Of a stretch of 64,000 nucleotides of DNA, positions 54,831 through 64,000 are shown in pieces. Both the position numbers and the translations under genes were made by a program. Numbering within the stretch: the first letter of the stretch is position 1; every line of letters begins with the position of its first letter. This DNA is from Carposina sasakii. Its lineage: Eukaryota > Arthropoda > Insecta > Lepidoptera > Carposinidae. The DNA lies in contig CP053160.1 in the NCBI GenBank assembly GCA_014607495.2, positions 6,634,001-6,698,000 of the forward strand, read 5' to 3'. The notes beneath the pieces were generated by a model. It did no database searches and was not told the origin of the DNA. It was given only the letters and a program-made list of their open reading frames with translations.

Positions 54831-55385
54831 TACTTGCTTCATTTCATTGAAGAGAGAATTTCCTATATCTGTCTAGTAAACTCAAAGCTTAATCAATCCG
54901 TATACTGACTAGCAACTATGGGTATATTAGAAATAAAATAGCACTAAGTTTACTCCTAAAGCCCATAAGACCTCGATCTCTGTCTTATCTCAAGAAAACA
55001 CCCAATAAACGAGGTAACCTCAAATATTTTCATCGATGTATAATAACCATTTCTGAGGTCTATAAATCAGCTAAATGGGGCCCCGAGATGCCATGTCGCA
55101 CGCCGTTATCAGTCATTTCTCTTATACCTACAGACCTCGGAATAAGGATTAACTTTAGAAACCGTTAACACTCGTTGAGCCGCTGCGCATAGCTAAACTC
55201 CAATGTGCAAAGTTCTTTACACTGAAAAGTTTCCATACTCCAGTTATAGTAGTATTAATAGGAGGCCTTTTTCTTGTAGAGAAATCAAAGAGGCTCAAAA
55301 ATTGTTATACTTGTAAAGTAAACGTAAACTTTTCCAGTAGACATGTAGGTACATGAATACTGTATTACTTTATCTCTGATAGTGG
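54831..55385. other. Intergenic, nothing recognised
   Basis: No feature could be supported. Confidence 0.4.
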
Positions 55386-55800
55386 CCCGCCCTCGCTTCG
55401 CTTCGGTACATATCAATACATAGTACAACTTTATATGGTACGTTTTCGTTTATGGTTTGGTCCCCTTCCCGTGGGAATAACTTTGTTCCTTGCTTCCATT
55501 AGCAGCTGTTTTCGTATCCTTTTCTTACCCAGTGCTCCCTCGCATACGGCATTTCACATATGTATCTTATTTCCCGTTTGTCCCCTTCCCGTGGGAATTC
55601 ATATATTTGTCCCCTTCCCTTGGGATGTTGTCCTTCCTCGTGTCAAGACAACAAATGAACGGTTCTCGTAAAAATTATGAATTCCGTGTCCCCTTCCCGT
55701 GGGATCTCTGCCTTCCTCGTTGTCCCCATACCCCTCCTTCATATGGGGTTTTCGTAAAAAATATTAAATTCCCGGTCGCCTTCCCGTGGGATGATGTATG
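55386..55800 (+). repeat. Repeat with five CCCCTTCCCGTGGGA-type blocks
   Basis: GTCCCCTTCCCGTGGGAAT-like blocks occur near 55460, 55580, 55608, 55689 and 55778, alternating with TTCCTCGT and AGACAACAAATGA words. Blocks of this sort belong to a lepidopteran dispersed repeat. The 176-codon frame across them is repeat-derived and not called. Confidence 0.55.
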
Positions 55801-56115
55801 TATATTAATTTTAATCTCATATACCTATTCATTACAACCAAACAAACAAAGCCTCTTTTATAATATTAGGATTCTGCTTAATAACTATGTTACTTCCACT
55901 AGCAGATACTTTTCTTACCCAATACGAATTGTTTTTAATTCATTTTCAAGACAACAAATGAGCTCCATACCCCTCCGACATATTATGTATATTAATTTTA
56001 ATCTCATATACGAAGCTTAGCTATATTACTCTATATTACTCTATATGTGTGTAATACGTACCCAGTGAAAAGCTCTGAACGAGTGACATCGGCCTAGATC
56101 TTGATCAGTCTAGAC

Positions 56116-56305
56116 CAGCCTTTCCCAAAGTGGGTGATAACGCCCCCTTATGGGCGCTGCAGGCCTAAAGGGGAAAGGTAAGAGACCCAGAAATAAATTG
56201 GGGCGTTGTGTAGAGGGTTGGGGAGTTATAGTAGGTAAAAAAATGGGGGGGAAAATAATTTATTCTCAAAGTGGGCAGTAGACAAAATAAGTTTGAGAAC
56301 CCCTA
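56116..56305. mobile_element. 190-bp hAT-type MITE
   Basis: The termini CAGCCTTTCCCAAAGTGGG and, on the other strand, TAGGGGTTCTCAAACTTA match the pattern of hAT (Charlie-like) short elements. The perfect 8-bp duplication GTCTAGAC flanks it (56108-56115, 56306-56313). It is non-coding. Confidence 0.85.
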
Positions 56306-56524
56306 GTCTAGACTCTATTATAATTTACTCCGGGAATCGCAATCAATAGAAGTCGTAGGTAGGTACATTAATTACAGTTCGGGGCCATGTAATTAAATTG
56401 CTATAATATAAACTAATTCGTGATAATAACGTAGCTATTTATAATATATTGGGGCGTTTGTTCGGAAGTCATTTATTGAGGGATCGCCCACCACCACTTT
56501 TTGAACCAAAATTTGGGGAACATA

Positions 56525-57453
56525 TTATTTACAGAAAGGTTTGGCTACTCCGTTGTCAGTTTTCGTATAATGAATAAGTTTATATTTTATTAAATTATAT
56601 TTGGTTGGACCATTCTGGTCCAACACCTTTTACCAAGCATGCCAAAATCTTTCTGGCAGTAATAATAGCATAATTCCCCTCTCATAAAAGTTTTGGTCCT
56701 TGCTGGCAAAAAACTCGTCCAGGTGGTTTTTCCACCCATGACATCTTCATTTGAGGTAAAGGTTTTGCCATCCAAAAAAAAGAATTTTGCAGGGACCGGG
56801 GTAACAAATAGTAGTCAATAAAAAGGAACCCATTTTTCGTCCCCAGTAATAATCCGCTTCAAAAATGGATCATTTTGGAGGTTTTTCTATCTAAATTATT
56901 AAAAAAAGACGTTTGAGGAGCTTATAATTCATTACAAAAGAATCACACGCGTCAACACGAAGTGTGATGAATGTGATGCGTGACACAAATTTCGCTTTTA
57001 ATGTTCGGTAAGGACATGGGGCACCCACACATCAAGCTTCGAGGTTAAGTCCATGCTTTCAAAGCAACCTGGCCATAAACAGTTGAATTCGACAAATAAA
57101 AAAAACGTTAATTATTAATAAAAATAGATATTATTACCTCTCACCGATCTCTCGTGTTTTCACATGGTGATTCGCCGATTTGCATCAACTAATGCCTTTA
57201 TCTCATCTTTGTCAGCTTCGACCGGCCTTGTAATATTCCAGATATATATTTATATATTTCCGTGGTGCATCTTCGACATCAAAAATTGCCGGATCGAAAT
57301 TTTGACGAAATGAATCCAGTTCTGGCACTGGCGTACTGTTAACACGCCTTCTCCATACACATCCGTCAATTTTTTTCTCGCTTGGACAGCATTTTTACCT
57401 TTTCTGAAGTTAAAAAGTAAAATATGACGAAAATGCTGCTTATTGCTCTCCAT
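56525..57453 (-). pseudogene. mariner-type transposase, broken
   Basis: The N-terminal frame from 57453 (FRHILLFNFRKGKNAVQARK, VYGEGVLTVRQCQNW) is the helix-turn-helix DNA-binding region of mariner. Further on, KLDVWVPHVLTE (near 57040) and TGDEKW (56830-56847), which holds the first catalytic Asp, lie in other frames. The C-terminal LDGKTFTSNEDV (near 56760) follows closely, so the segment with the second and third catalytic Asp is deleted. Frameshifts and stops separate the pieces. The terminal inverted repeats are not clear. Non-functional. Confidence 0.82.
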
Positions 57454-57612
57454 ATTTAAAAGGGCATTTATTTTTCCAATAATTTAACAAAAACTACTGG
57501 GTAGAATTAATAGAACTTTTCACACACAACCTTGCAATATCAGCTCTCAAGACATATAATGGTTTATGGGGCTTAAGTGTGAAGTTAGTTTCGAAAAAAC
57601 GTAATTAAGTCC

Positions 57613-57640
57613 TCTGGCGAAACATATGGAAAAAAATTGG
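57613..57640 (+). ncRNA. Hammerhead ribozyme remnant (HHR7)
   Basis: Only CTGGCGAAACATATGG, the stem II end, GAAAC and part of stem III, survives. The cleavage triplet and the CTGATGA box are gone. Confidence 0.45.
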
Positions 57641-57789
57641 TTTTCGAAATGATTTATGGTTGCTTTCCGGCTTCTCGTTGCGAACTTGTGTTCGTGAATG
57701 AGTAGGCCCAAGCGGAGGGTATTTATAATATTGTTATCATACCAAACCCCAATTTTTCGAACCATATGTCCACCGAACCATATTATACA

Positions 57790-58844
57790 ATTAGCAAGAT
57801 ATTTCTACAATTTAAATTATACACCCATTAAAATGACGCTCCATTAGTAACGTAAGATTCTACAATGGATACAGCATTAGATTCCTATATCTGCATGTAT
57901 AGGAAATGAGCAACTGACCTAAAAGTCTACTGAAATACGAGAATAACGTATAACATACCGAACTGTGGACTGCACTGGAATGGTGTCACGTAACACATGG
58001 ATCATCTGTAGCACTCGTAGCATTCGTAGCAGCCGTAGTACATGTGTGACGTCAGTGTAGACACAAATGAGTGAAGAAACTTTAATATTAGGGAACAATT
58101 GGTCGTACCATTGTGAAAAAAGGACTATATGGATACTATACTATAGGGAAAATCCAGGTTCTGTTATAGAAGAGATGATGTTTTAAAGATTGGAGTGAAG
58201 TGATTGGATTGTACGTAGTATCTTTAAATTGGAAATTTCTATATAGAAAAATCCTCATCCACACTTGCATTTATTCGCCATTAGTTCTTACATAGTCCAA
58301 TGCAGACTAACCACTTAAATACTTAAACCACTGTATATATTTATTCTATATTCGTATGGTATCAAGGGAATAAACCCAGCTACGGCTGCCGAATTATCTG
58401 TTACAAGTCAAAAATCAAAGAGAAATCCTTTTTGTACTTATTTGTAACAAAACTTCGTTGGTGACAAACTATGTTTAGAAATGTAGTATATCCAAAATAA
58501 TGACGTGATGATTTAATAGGCGCTTTCTTCCCAAAAGCCGCCAAAAGCTATGTTCTTATGAGAATTTTAGGGCCTGTTATTTGATAGTAGTAAAGATTAC
58601 TTTTAGTCAAAAAGTCACTTAACCTAGTATTTTAGAGGTATTTTATTTACTGATCATACTAGGTATTTGCCCTGACAGTGATGTGCAGATACCAACTTAA
58701 TTTTTCAGAATAGATAAAATTGTAGAAGCTGACCTACCTATCTAGATTTAGTCCGAAAGTAGATTACTATAAGACAAGAAGTACTATTTGCAAAAACATT
58801 GCGTTGTTTACAAAATAAGATTATCCAATCATTCGTAAGATTTC
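57790..58844. other. Intergenic, nothing recognised
   Basis: A small imperfect repeat of CGTAGCA words near 58014-58040 only. Confidence 0.4.
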
Positions 58845-58930
58845 TACTTCGAAATAGGGTAGCCAGAACTGCAGGATCATAAGGGAGATGCCACAACCAC
58901 GATTATATATCATAATGGGGAATAGATGTT
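58845..58930 (+). repeat. Family G fragment
   Basis: GGGTAGCCAGAACTGCAGG, ATCATAAGGGAGATGCC and ATAATGGGGAATAGATGTT in the family order. Confidence 0.6.
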
Positions 58931-59449
58931 AATTTTTTAAATAAATAATAATAATAAATAAATATCAGTGACAAGTACAAATCATATAAAAACATTCATA
59001 TTACCAAAGACGATATTACATACCTACTTTTTCGAAGCGTTCTAAAAGAACCTCCATAAGGTAAATATTTTCGCACCCGAACTTCATTACACATAAACGT
59101 GCCATACATTATCACACAGAATCCCCATTAGAGGCTAAAACACGAAGATGTACGACGTTAATATCCGGACTAGCATCTCAATATCCGCCCTCGGATATGT
59201 CAACTCGGATACACAAATATTCAGATGTAGGCCTCTGCGTAAACCTGTAGGTAATTAGATTAATCGACAATCGATATTAAGTAGTTTTACATCATCGAAT
59301 AGGTACTACCAATAGTACTACTAAAACTATATCCTCCTATCCTTTAGCTTTACCTATAAATTATTTCTGGGACATACAGTCATATTCGGTACCAATTTGG
59401 TGAACAACATTTGTACCTAACCTATGATCTATAAATCTTCTAATATAAT
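58931..59449. other. Intergenic with a TATCCG/CGGATA cluster
   Basis: ATATCCGG, ATATCCGC, CGGATATG and CGGATACA fall within about 60 bp (59160-59215). Significance unknown. Confidence 0.35.
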
Positions 59450-59570
59450 AATAACTTGTACATCTCAACTATACCCTCAAAATTGGTCAGAAGTGGCAAC
59501 ATGTGGTTCTATCGGCCCTTGGTACTCTGCCTACCCCGTAAGGGATAAAGGTGTGATTATATGTATGCAT
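59450..59570 (+). repeat. Dispersed repeat, family M, truncated
   Basis: AACTTGTACATCTCAACTAT, CTATCGGCCCTTGGTACTC, CTGCCTACCCCGTAAGGG and TGTGATTATATGTATGC. Confidence 0.7.
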
Positions 59571-60120
59571 AATAATAAAATTCTCGTGTTTGTTACCGGC
59601 TTGACTTTTCGGTCTGAGAATAGGTCGTAAACTATTTTATATTCCACGCAATAAGCGACATCCACGCGACCGGAGCCGCGGGAAACAGTAAACTTATATA
59701 TTATTCGATTTAAAAGTGGCGACTATGAATGGTGACAAAACTGCCAAAGGAATTACTCAAGTCCTCTATTCACGGGACATGTCCTTCCAACGTACTCAAT
59801 TATCATGCACAAATTCGGCAGCATGTTACCTCATACGTCTCTAAAACTAATCTAAATGAAGTCCGTTGAGGACGAGTGCTCAGTTAGCAAATAAACCCAA
59901 ACTAACGAAGTTTGCCTCTCTAGGTGATGAACGTGTCGACCACCTCTTAATATTATTATTAGATATTTATTTTATTTATTTAGTCATTTATTTCGTGTAA
60001 TTGTTCAACACATATTTTGTTAGTAGTTTTTTAATCTATGTTAGTAGTAGTATGTATTCATTCCATATGTATTCAGACACAAATATATCTAATACAGTAC
60101 ATATAGATAGGTATGAGTCT
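59571..60120. other. Intergenic, nothing recognised
   Basis: No feature could be supported. Confidence 0.4.
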
Positions 60121-60205
60121 TCCGGCGACTCGGACCGCTCGAAACTCGGACCGCGGTCCCAATCGCCGGATACCGTTGTTAAATCCGTCGACTGGGACCG
60201 CAAAA
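60121..60205. repeat. GC-rich imperfect palindrome with a CGACTSGGACCGC motif
   Basis: TCCGGCGACTCGGACCGC is nearly complementary to GCGGTCCCAATCGCCGGA (16 of 18). The direct word CGACTGGGACCGC recurs near 60188. The density of GC contrasts with the AT-rich flanks. Confidence 0.6.
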
Positions 60206-60427
60206 TGTCTGACGTAAATTGTACAGTCACCAATTATTTTTATTTTCAATCATGAGCGTTTGAATGTACCATATGACAATGTTGCTTGTACTCACAGTCA
60301 AACCTTCTGTCAAACATATTGAGGATGCTGATGGGGCTAGCCCCAATTTAATCTACAGAGAGCAAACAATATAATTCAGACCACAGATGCTTAATATATT
60401 ACTATCGTCTTGCTATCTCTAGATATA

Positions 60428-60809
60428 CAGGATGTTTTTTCGTCGCCACCCTTAACGAACTATACATAACTATACATCAAATAAAGTAAGTTTATATTAA
60501 AAAAATGCTGGGAAACTATGTAAATTTTTTTTGATTTTTTTTTTTTATTACTTGATCGGGTGAAATTTATAGTGCCCAGTGCTTATGCTAGTTTTTTCAT
60601 AGACAGATATTAATAATTTCTCGTGAAAAAATCTTGCTACACGCGTCAATGTGCATTTATCCGGAAAAATGCAGTCTATTAACTCAACTTTGGACCCTAA
60701 TATTTTGGAAACCAGACACTTCCCAGGTATGCTTCCATGGAGAAAAATAAACGTGGTGATGAGGAGATTTCGTAGTTTTCGGGAACGTTGACGACCAAAA
60801 ATCATTCTG
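60428..60809. mobile_element. MITE, same family as 47642
   Basis: CAGGATGTTTTTTCGTCG to CCAAAAATCATTCTG, TA on both sides (60426-60427, 60810-60811). Shares AGACAGATATTAATAATTTC and TATGCTTCCATGGAGAAAAA with the others. Confidence 0.82.
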
Positions 60810-60867
60810 TATAAGATCGTAACTAATGACGTACATACCTACATATATGCACATACACAAGGCAGTG

Positions 60868-60930
60868 TTCCCTAAATGGGGTAGCCAGAACTGCATGATC
60901 ATAAAGGAGATCCTACTGTCACGTTTAGCC
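60868..60930 (+). repeat. Family G fragment
   Basis: AATGGGGTAGCCAGAACTGC, ATGATCATAAAGGAGATCC and TACTGTCACGTTTAGCC. Confidence 0.65.
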
Positions 60931-61009
60931 TAGCTAATTTCATTAATGTAACAAATTATTGAAATAATCAAATATGCAATAATGCACAGACAGTAGAGAG
61001 CATAATGTA

Positions 61010-61213
61010 GGTACACAGGCTAACGTTTGCTTTTTACTATACGAGAAGATGTGCCTAGCCAATTCATCATGTGACTTAATCCCTCACCCGGGTGGGAGAA
61101 TACTAGTGCGGGTCAATTACTCGGATGACGAATTTTACCATCTCTTTTTGAAATTACATTATACACAAGCTAACGCTAAGCTTGCTTTTTACTATACAAA
61201 AGATGTGCCTATT
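61010..61213 (+). repeat. Local duplication of about 45 bp at 149-bp spacing
   Basis: ACACAGGCTAACG...TTTGCTTTTTACTATAC then AAGATGTGCCTA (61013-61056) recurs at about 61160-61210. The 90-codon frame that spans it is unrecognised and not called. Confidence 0.5.
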
Positions 61214-61539
61214 CAACCTACACAGAATACCACGAGTATCAAATATCAACCTACTCCAACTCCCGCAGGTCACATAGAAATCTGTTGTCTTTCAATTCCG
61301 CGAAAAAACTACGCAAAATAAAAGAGTGACAACCCCATTGGGTTTATCAGTTTCGGGCCGAACGCGGACAATGCGGCTGATAGATGTGTCCCAACCGTGA
61401 ATAGGGACGGGCTGGGACAGTCTGCGATAGCCTGGGACGGGATACAAATGGTGCCCAGAACAATGAGCTAAATAGCCTACGGCGAATAGCATCAAAAACT
61501 ATTTGGTAACCCGTTCATGAAGCAATAGATGGGGTCGAA

Positions 61540-62187
61540 CTTGGCTTGTCTGTGATGCGAGGCAGATTAAAAAGATTAGACAACAAATTAAAAAGATTTG
61601 GCATCATGTCTCTAAGCGAGCGTCGTAAATCTTACGATCTTCGCTTTCTTCGTAAACTTCTCCACGGCAATATTGACTCCCCAGTCCTTCTTAGCTTAAT
61701 TGAACTAAATTGTTTGCGCGAACTCGCAAGTTTTTGACGTTTAACCTGCATATCTATCTATATAAAAATAAGGTGTCATTCAATGATCCAGTCATGAGAA
61801 TGTGCCGGCTATACAACGAACTTTCTATCCTTCTCAAGCACGTCAAAATTAATAAGGGATGTCTGGAGCATATTGGATGAATATTTCTAACCTGTGCTGA
61901 TGTATGTATATTGTTATATACCTACCTATATGTAAGTCTGATTGATTATTATTGATCCTTTTAAAACTTTACTCGCATCTACTCTGTTATCTAGGCTTGG
62001 TATATTGTTGCTAACATCTACCTACACTTTTATTATTAAAAAGCCTGTCTTATAATTAACTAGGGTACTATATAATCCTTATATATTATATAGATTATAG
62101 CTTAGAACAGTAATATTTCCCTTTATCTACTATCTCTGATTGAACTGTAATTTGTTTTGTGTGTCATTGGTAAATAAATAAATAAAA
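61540..62187 (+). pseudogene. 5'-truncated LINE, reverse-transcriptase C-terminal relic and 3'UTR
   Basis: The plus-strand frame gives SLSERRKSYDLRFLRKLLHG then IDSPVLLSLIELN, the arginine-rich helix and leucine stretch usually found at the C-terminus of Jockey/CR1-type LINE polymerases. DPVMRMCRLYNELS follows after an interruption near 61780. An AT-rich 3' region ends in TAAATAAATAAATAAAA (62170-62187). No palm motifs are present. A decayed 3' end. Confidence 0.75.
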
Positions 62188-62569
62188 TTGATAGACGGTC
62201 TATTGAATAGGTGGCTTAGCTCTTCCCTACACTACACATCCAAAAAAAAACAAAACAAATAAATATCAGATTCCTGCGCCTAGCAGCTTCCTCTGTGTTT
62301 TGGGGGTCAGTTCTTTGATACTAATTGACCAAGATAGCAAATATATAAGCACTAATACATACATCATTATATAATAACAACACACAAACAGACAGCACTG
62401 AGAAGCAGCACGTGCAGCCTGCTGATGACAGATTTGACAGAAATCCGTACGGTATCCACGGACGGACAGCGACGATTAATCTGCTGCCCGAACCATTCGT
62501 CTAGTGACACGCGAAAGGGACTCTCTCAGACCGAACTGTAATAAGTTATATACATATTTACTAGTGTAG
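62188..62569. other. Intergenic, nothing recognised
   Basis: No feature could be supported. Confidence 0.4.
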
Positions 62570-62755
62570 GCCCGCGACTCCGTCCGCGTGGACTGCAGAA
62601 AAACTTGTTCTAGTTGACCGAATTTGTGAATCTAACTAAACTATTCTCGAACCCACTGTTCAACACACACAAAATTTCATTAAAATCGGTCCAGCCGTTT
62701 AGAAGGAGTTAAATTACAAACACACGAGCAGAAGATTTATATATATGTATAAAGA
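62570..62755 (+). repeat. Dispersed repeat, family D-like
   Basis: GGCCCGCGACTCCGTCCGCG, then AAAATTTCATTAAAATCGGT and CCAGCCGTTTAGAAGGAG. The 3' part differs from the other D copies, suggesting a subfamily. Confidence 0.65.
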
Positions 62756-62790
62756 TTGACAAACATATGTATGAATGAGCGTGCATGAAT

Positions 62791-62940
62791 CAGCCAATTG
62801 CAGTCCGCTGCTGGACGTAGGCCTCCCCCAGGGCACTCCACAAGACTGCCATGGGGGGTATTTGCACATAGTCACCACGCCGGGCAGGCGGGTTGGTGAC
62901 CGCAGTTTGTATATTGGACTATGTTGTCAACACGAGAGGC
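62791..62940 (-). mobile_element. LINE 3' end, family F
   Basis: The complement of the F end: CAGTCCGCTGCTGGACGTAG, GCCTCCCCCAGGGCACTCC and GGCAGGCGGGTTGGTGACCG, without a clear GAT tail. Confidence 0.72.
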
Positions 62941-63512
62941 AATATATATCTATACATATGAATTTCCTATATAGGTATATTGTAAAGCGTGCTTTAGCTA
63001 TCAATGTATACTCTTAAGTCCACACCCGCAGACATGACGATGCTACAGGTAATGAGATCAATACTCCCATTTATCAAAACATATAAACATCATTCGACAT
63101 GGTGTAACAGACGGTCGTCAAACACAACACAAGCTTGATACGCCAGGGAAAACTGTAAGAAAACATCTAAAAAGGGAGTGTTTTCTATTAGCACCTTTTA
63201 TACAGTACTCATGTTGTGTTGTCATATATTTTTTTCTACTTGGATCCGATGTGTGAACAGACAGGTGCCATGTGGGTGCCTTAGCCTCTTGAAGCGTTGA
63301 AAATGGTAGGATACTTGAAATATCGCAGCTTGTAACGGTAATGATAAAAAGATGTTCTCAACGTAGAATTTTGAGTATCTGTAGTAGACAAAACAGTATA
63401 TTTCCTTTGAGGGACTAATGTGATGTCTAATATTATGGTTATAAAAGGGTGCATTAGGTTGATGCAGCCCCAGCATAATAGAACACGACAGCTGGAAGAA
63501 TAGACTAATGAT
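62941..63512. other. Intergenic, nothing recognised
   Basis: No feature could be supported. The frames of 84 and 99 codons here overlap the F repeat or lack support. Confidence 0.4.
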
Positions 63513-63780
63513 ACCATCATCATCATCTTCAGCCTATTGCAGTCCACTGCTGGACGTAGGCCTCCCTCGGGGCACGCCACAAGACTGCCATGGGGGGTAT
63601 TTGCCCATATTCACCACGCTGGGTAGGCGGGATGGTGACCACAGTTTGTGTTTTTGACTATGTTGTCAACACGGGAGGCGCTGCTGCCCACCTCCCGGAA
63701 ACCCTTAATCGCCTTGTACGATACCCATGGGCAGACATGGGGTGGTACCAATTCTACTCTACCGGCACCACGCGGCATTA
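63513..63780 (-). mobile_element. LINE 3' end, family F, longest copy in the window
   Basis: It starts with the (ATC)n tail complement, then GCAGTCCACTGCTGGACGTA, GGTGACCACAGTTTGTG, ACACGGGAGGCGCTGCTGCC, CGGAAACCCTTAATCGCC and TGGGCAGACATGGGGTGGTA. It extends further 5' than the others and defines the family order used here. Confidence 0.78.
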
Positions 63781-64000
63781 TACCATATTTTTATTATTTT
63801 CCTTCAACCATCTGTACTAAAAATTAAATTTAATCGTCTTGTTAACGAGATATACCTCAATGTACATAACATATATCTACTATAATTAATTTTAATAAAA
63901 GTGCCGATGTAGAAGTCTTCAAATTCTTATCTCAAACATCACAAGTATTTCAGCGTAATATTACCTACACAATGTTGGTTTAATCAATATGGAAACTTTG
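63781..64000. other. AT-rich end of window
   Basis: Nothing recognised. Confidence 0.4.

Larger units (their letters stand above)
56477..57725. mobile_element. Decayed ribozyme-element fragments flanking a mariner relic
   Basis: At the left, ATTGAGGGATCGCCCACCAC is the minus-oriented end of the ribozyme element. At the right (57613-57723), GGCGAAACATATGG, CCGGCTTCTCGTTGCGA and AGCGGAGGGTAT are plus-oriented, heavily shortened parts of the same unit. A mariner pseudogene lies between them. The simplest reading is mariner insertion into an inverted pair of units, but no clear duplication was found. Confidence 0.55.

Noticed and set aside
55490..56020. 176-codon frame
   Set aside because: It is generated by repeated CCCCTTCCCGTGGGA blocks and AT-rich sequence, with overlapping alternative frames and no domain.
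61049..61321. 90-codon frame near 61.1 kb
   Set aside because: It overlaps a local duplication, has no domain and no splice or poly(A) support.

Overview
The window is eukaryotic, AT-rich, almost gene-free and packed with transposable elements. It most likely comes from a moth or butterfly. Signs of this are a TTAGG-type telomere-like run (30.48 kb) and many copies of repeat types I associate with lepidopteran genomes: a 3' end ending ...GTCCAGCAGTGGACTGCAATAGGCTGATGATG, a GCCCGCGACTTCGTCCGCG-type repeat, tRNA-derived SINEs, and TA-flanked MITEs starting CAGGRTG. There is no operon structure, and most open frames are chance frames inside repeats. The species was not determined.

Two spliced protein genes can be supported, both on the minus strand. 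One (5515-6468) encodes a 157-residue lysine-rich protein I do not recognise. The other (44942-46610) encodes a 206-residue MADF-BESS DNA-binding protein of the Adf-1 type, with a GC-rich island upstream carrying CCAAT, CACGTG and GGCAACGTTGCC motifs.

The largest object is a 9,337-bp foldback element at 15905-25241 with an 8-bp target-site duplication (CACTAACG). Each end is a near-identical 468/469-bp terminal block. Inside are about 29.7 copies of a 283-bp unit: about 19.6 in one orientation, then about 10 in the other, with no spacer. Unit variants occur in nearly the same order from both ends inward, so the arms are copies of each other, and the left arm was later lengthened by a six-unit (1,698-bp) duplication. 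Roughly 130 TGTGCY motifs sit in clusters spaced 10-11 bp, one helical turn. It encodes no recognisable transposase and sits inside a copy of another dispersed repeat.

A second set comprises insertions that look derived from Penelope-like elements or retrozymes and carry hammerhead ribozymes (27295-28243, 33293-33544, 38983-39509, remnants near 56.5-57.7 kb, and a 35-bp fragment at 2257-2291). The first four of these named intervals except the 56.5-57.7 kb remnants have 10-12 bp target duplications. Three ribozyme cores look intact and four are broken in different ways.

Layout: 0-2.4 kb hAT-type elements; 3.3-7.5 kb local duplications, a MITE, a SINE and the 157-aa gene; 8.2 kb near-perfect hairpin; 9.35-10.6 kb hairpin-unit tandem array; 12-14 kb SINE and dispersed repeats; 15.7-25.5 kb foldback element and host repeat; 25.6-28.6 kb nested inverted repeats and ribozyme element; 29-44 kb scattered SINE/LINE/MITE remnants; 44.9-46.9 kb MADF-BESS gene; 47.6-64 kb MITEs (one with a related empty site), LINE 3' ends, a mariner relic and a small hAT MITE.
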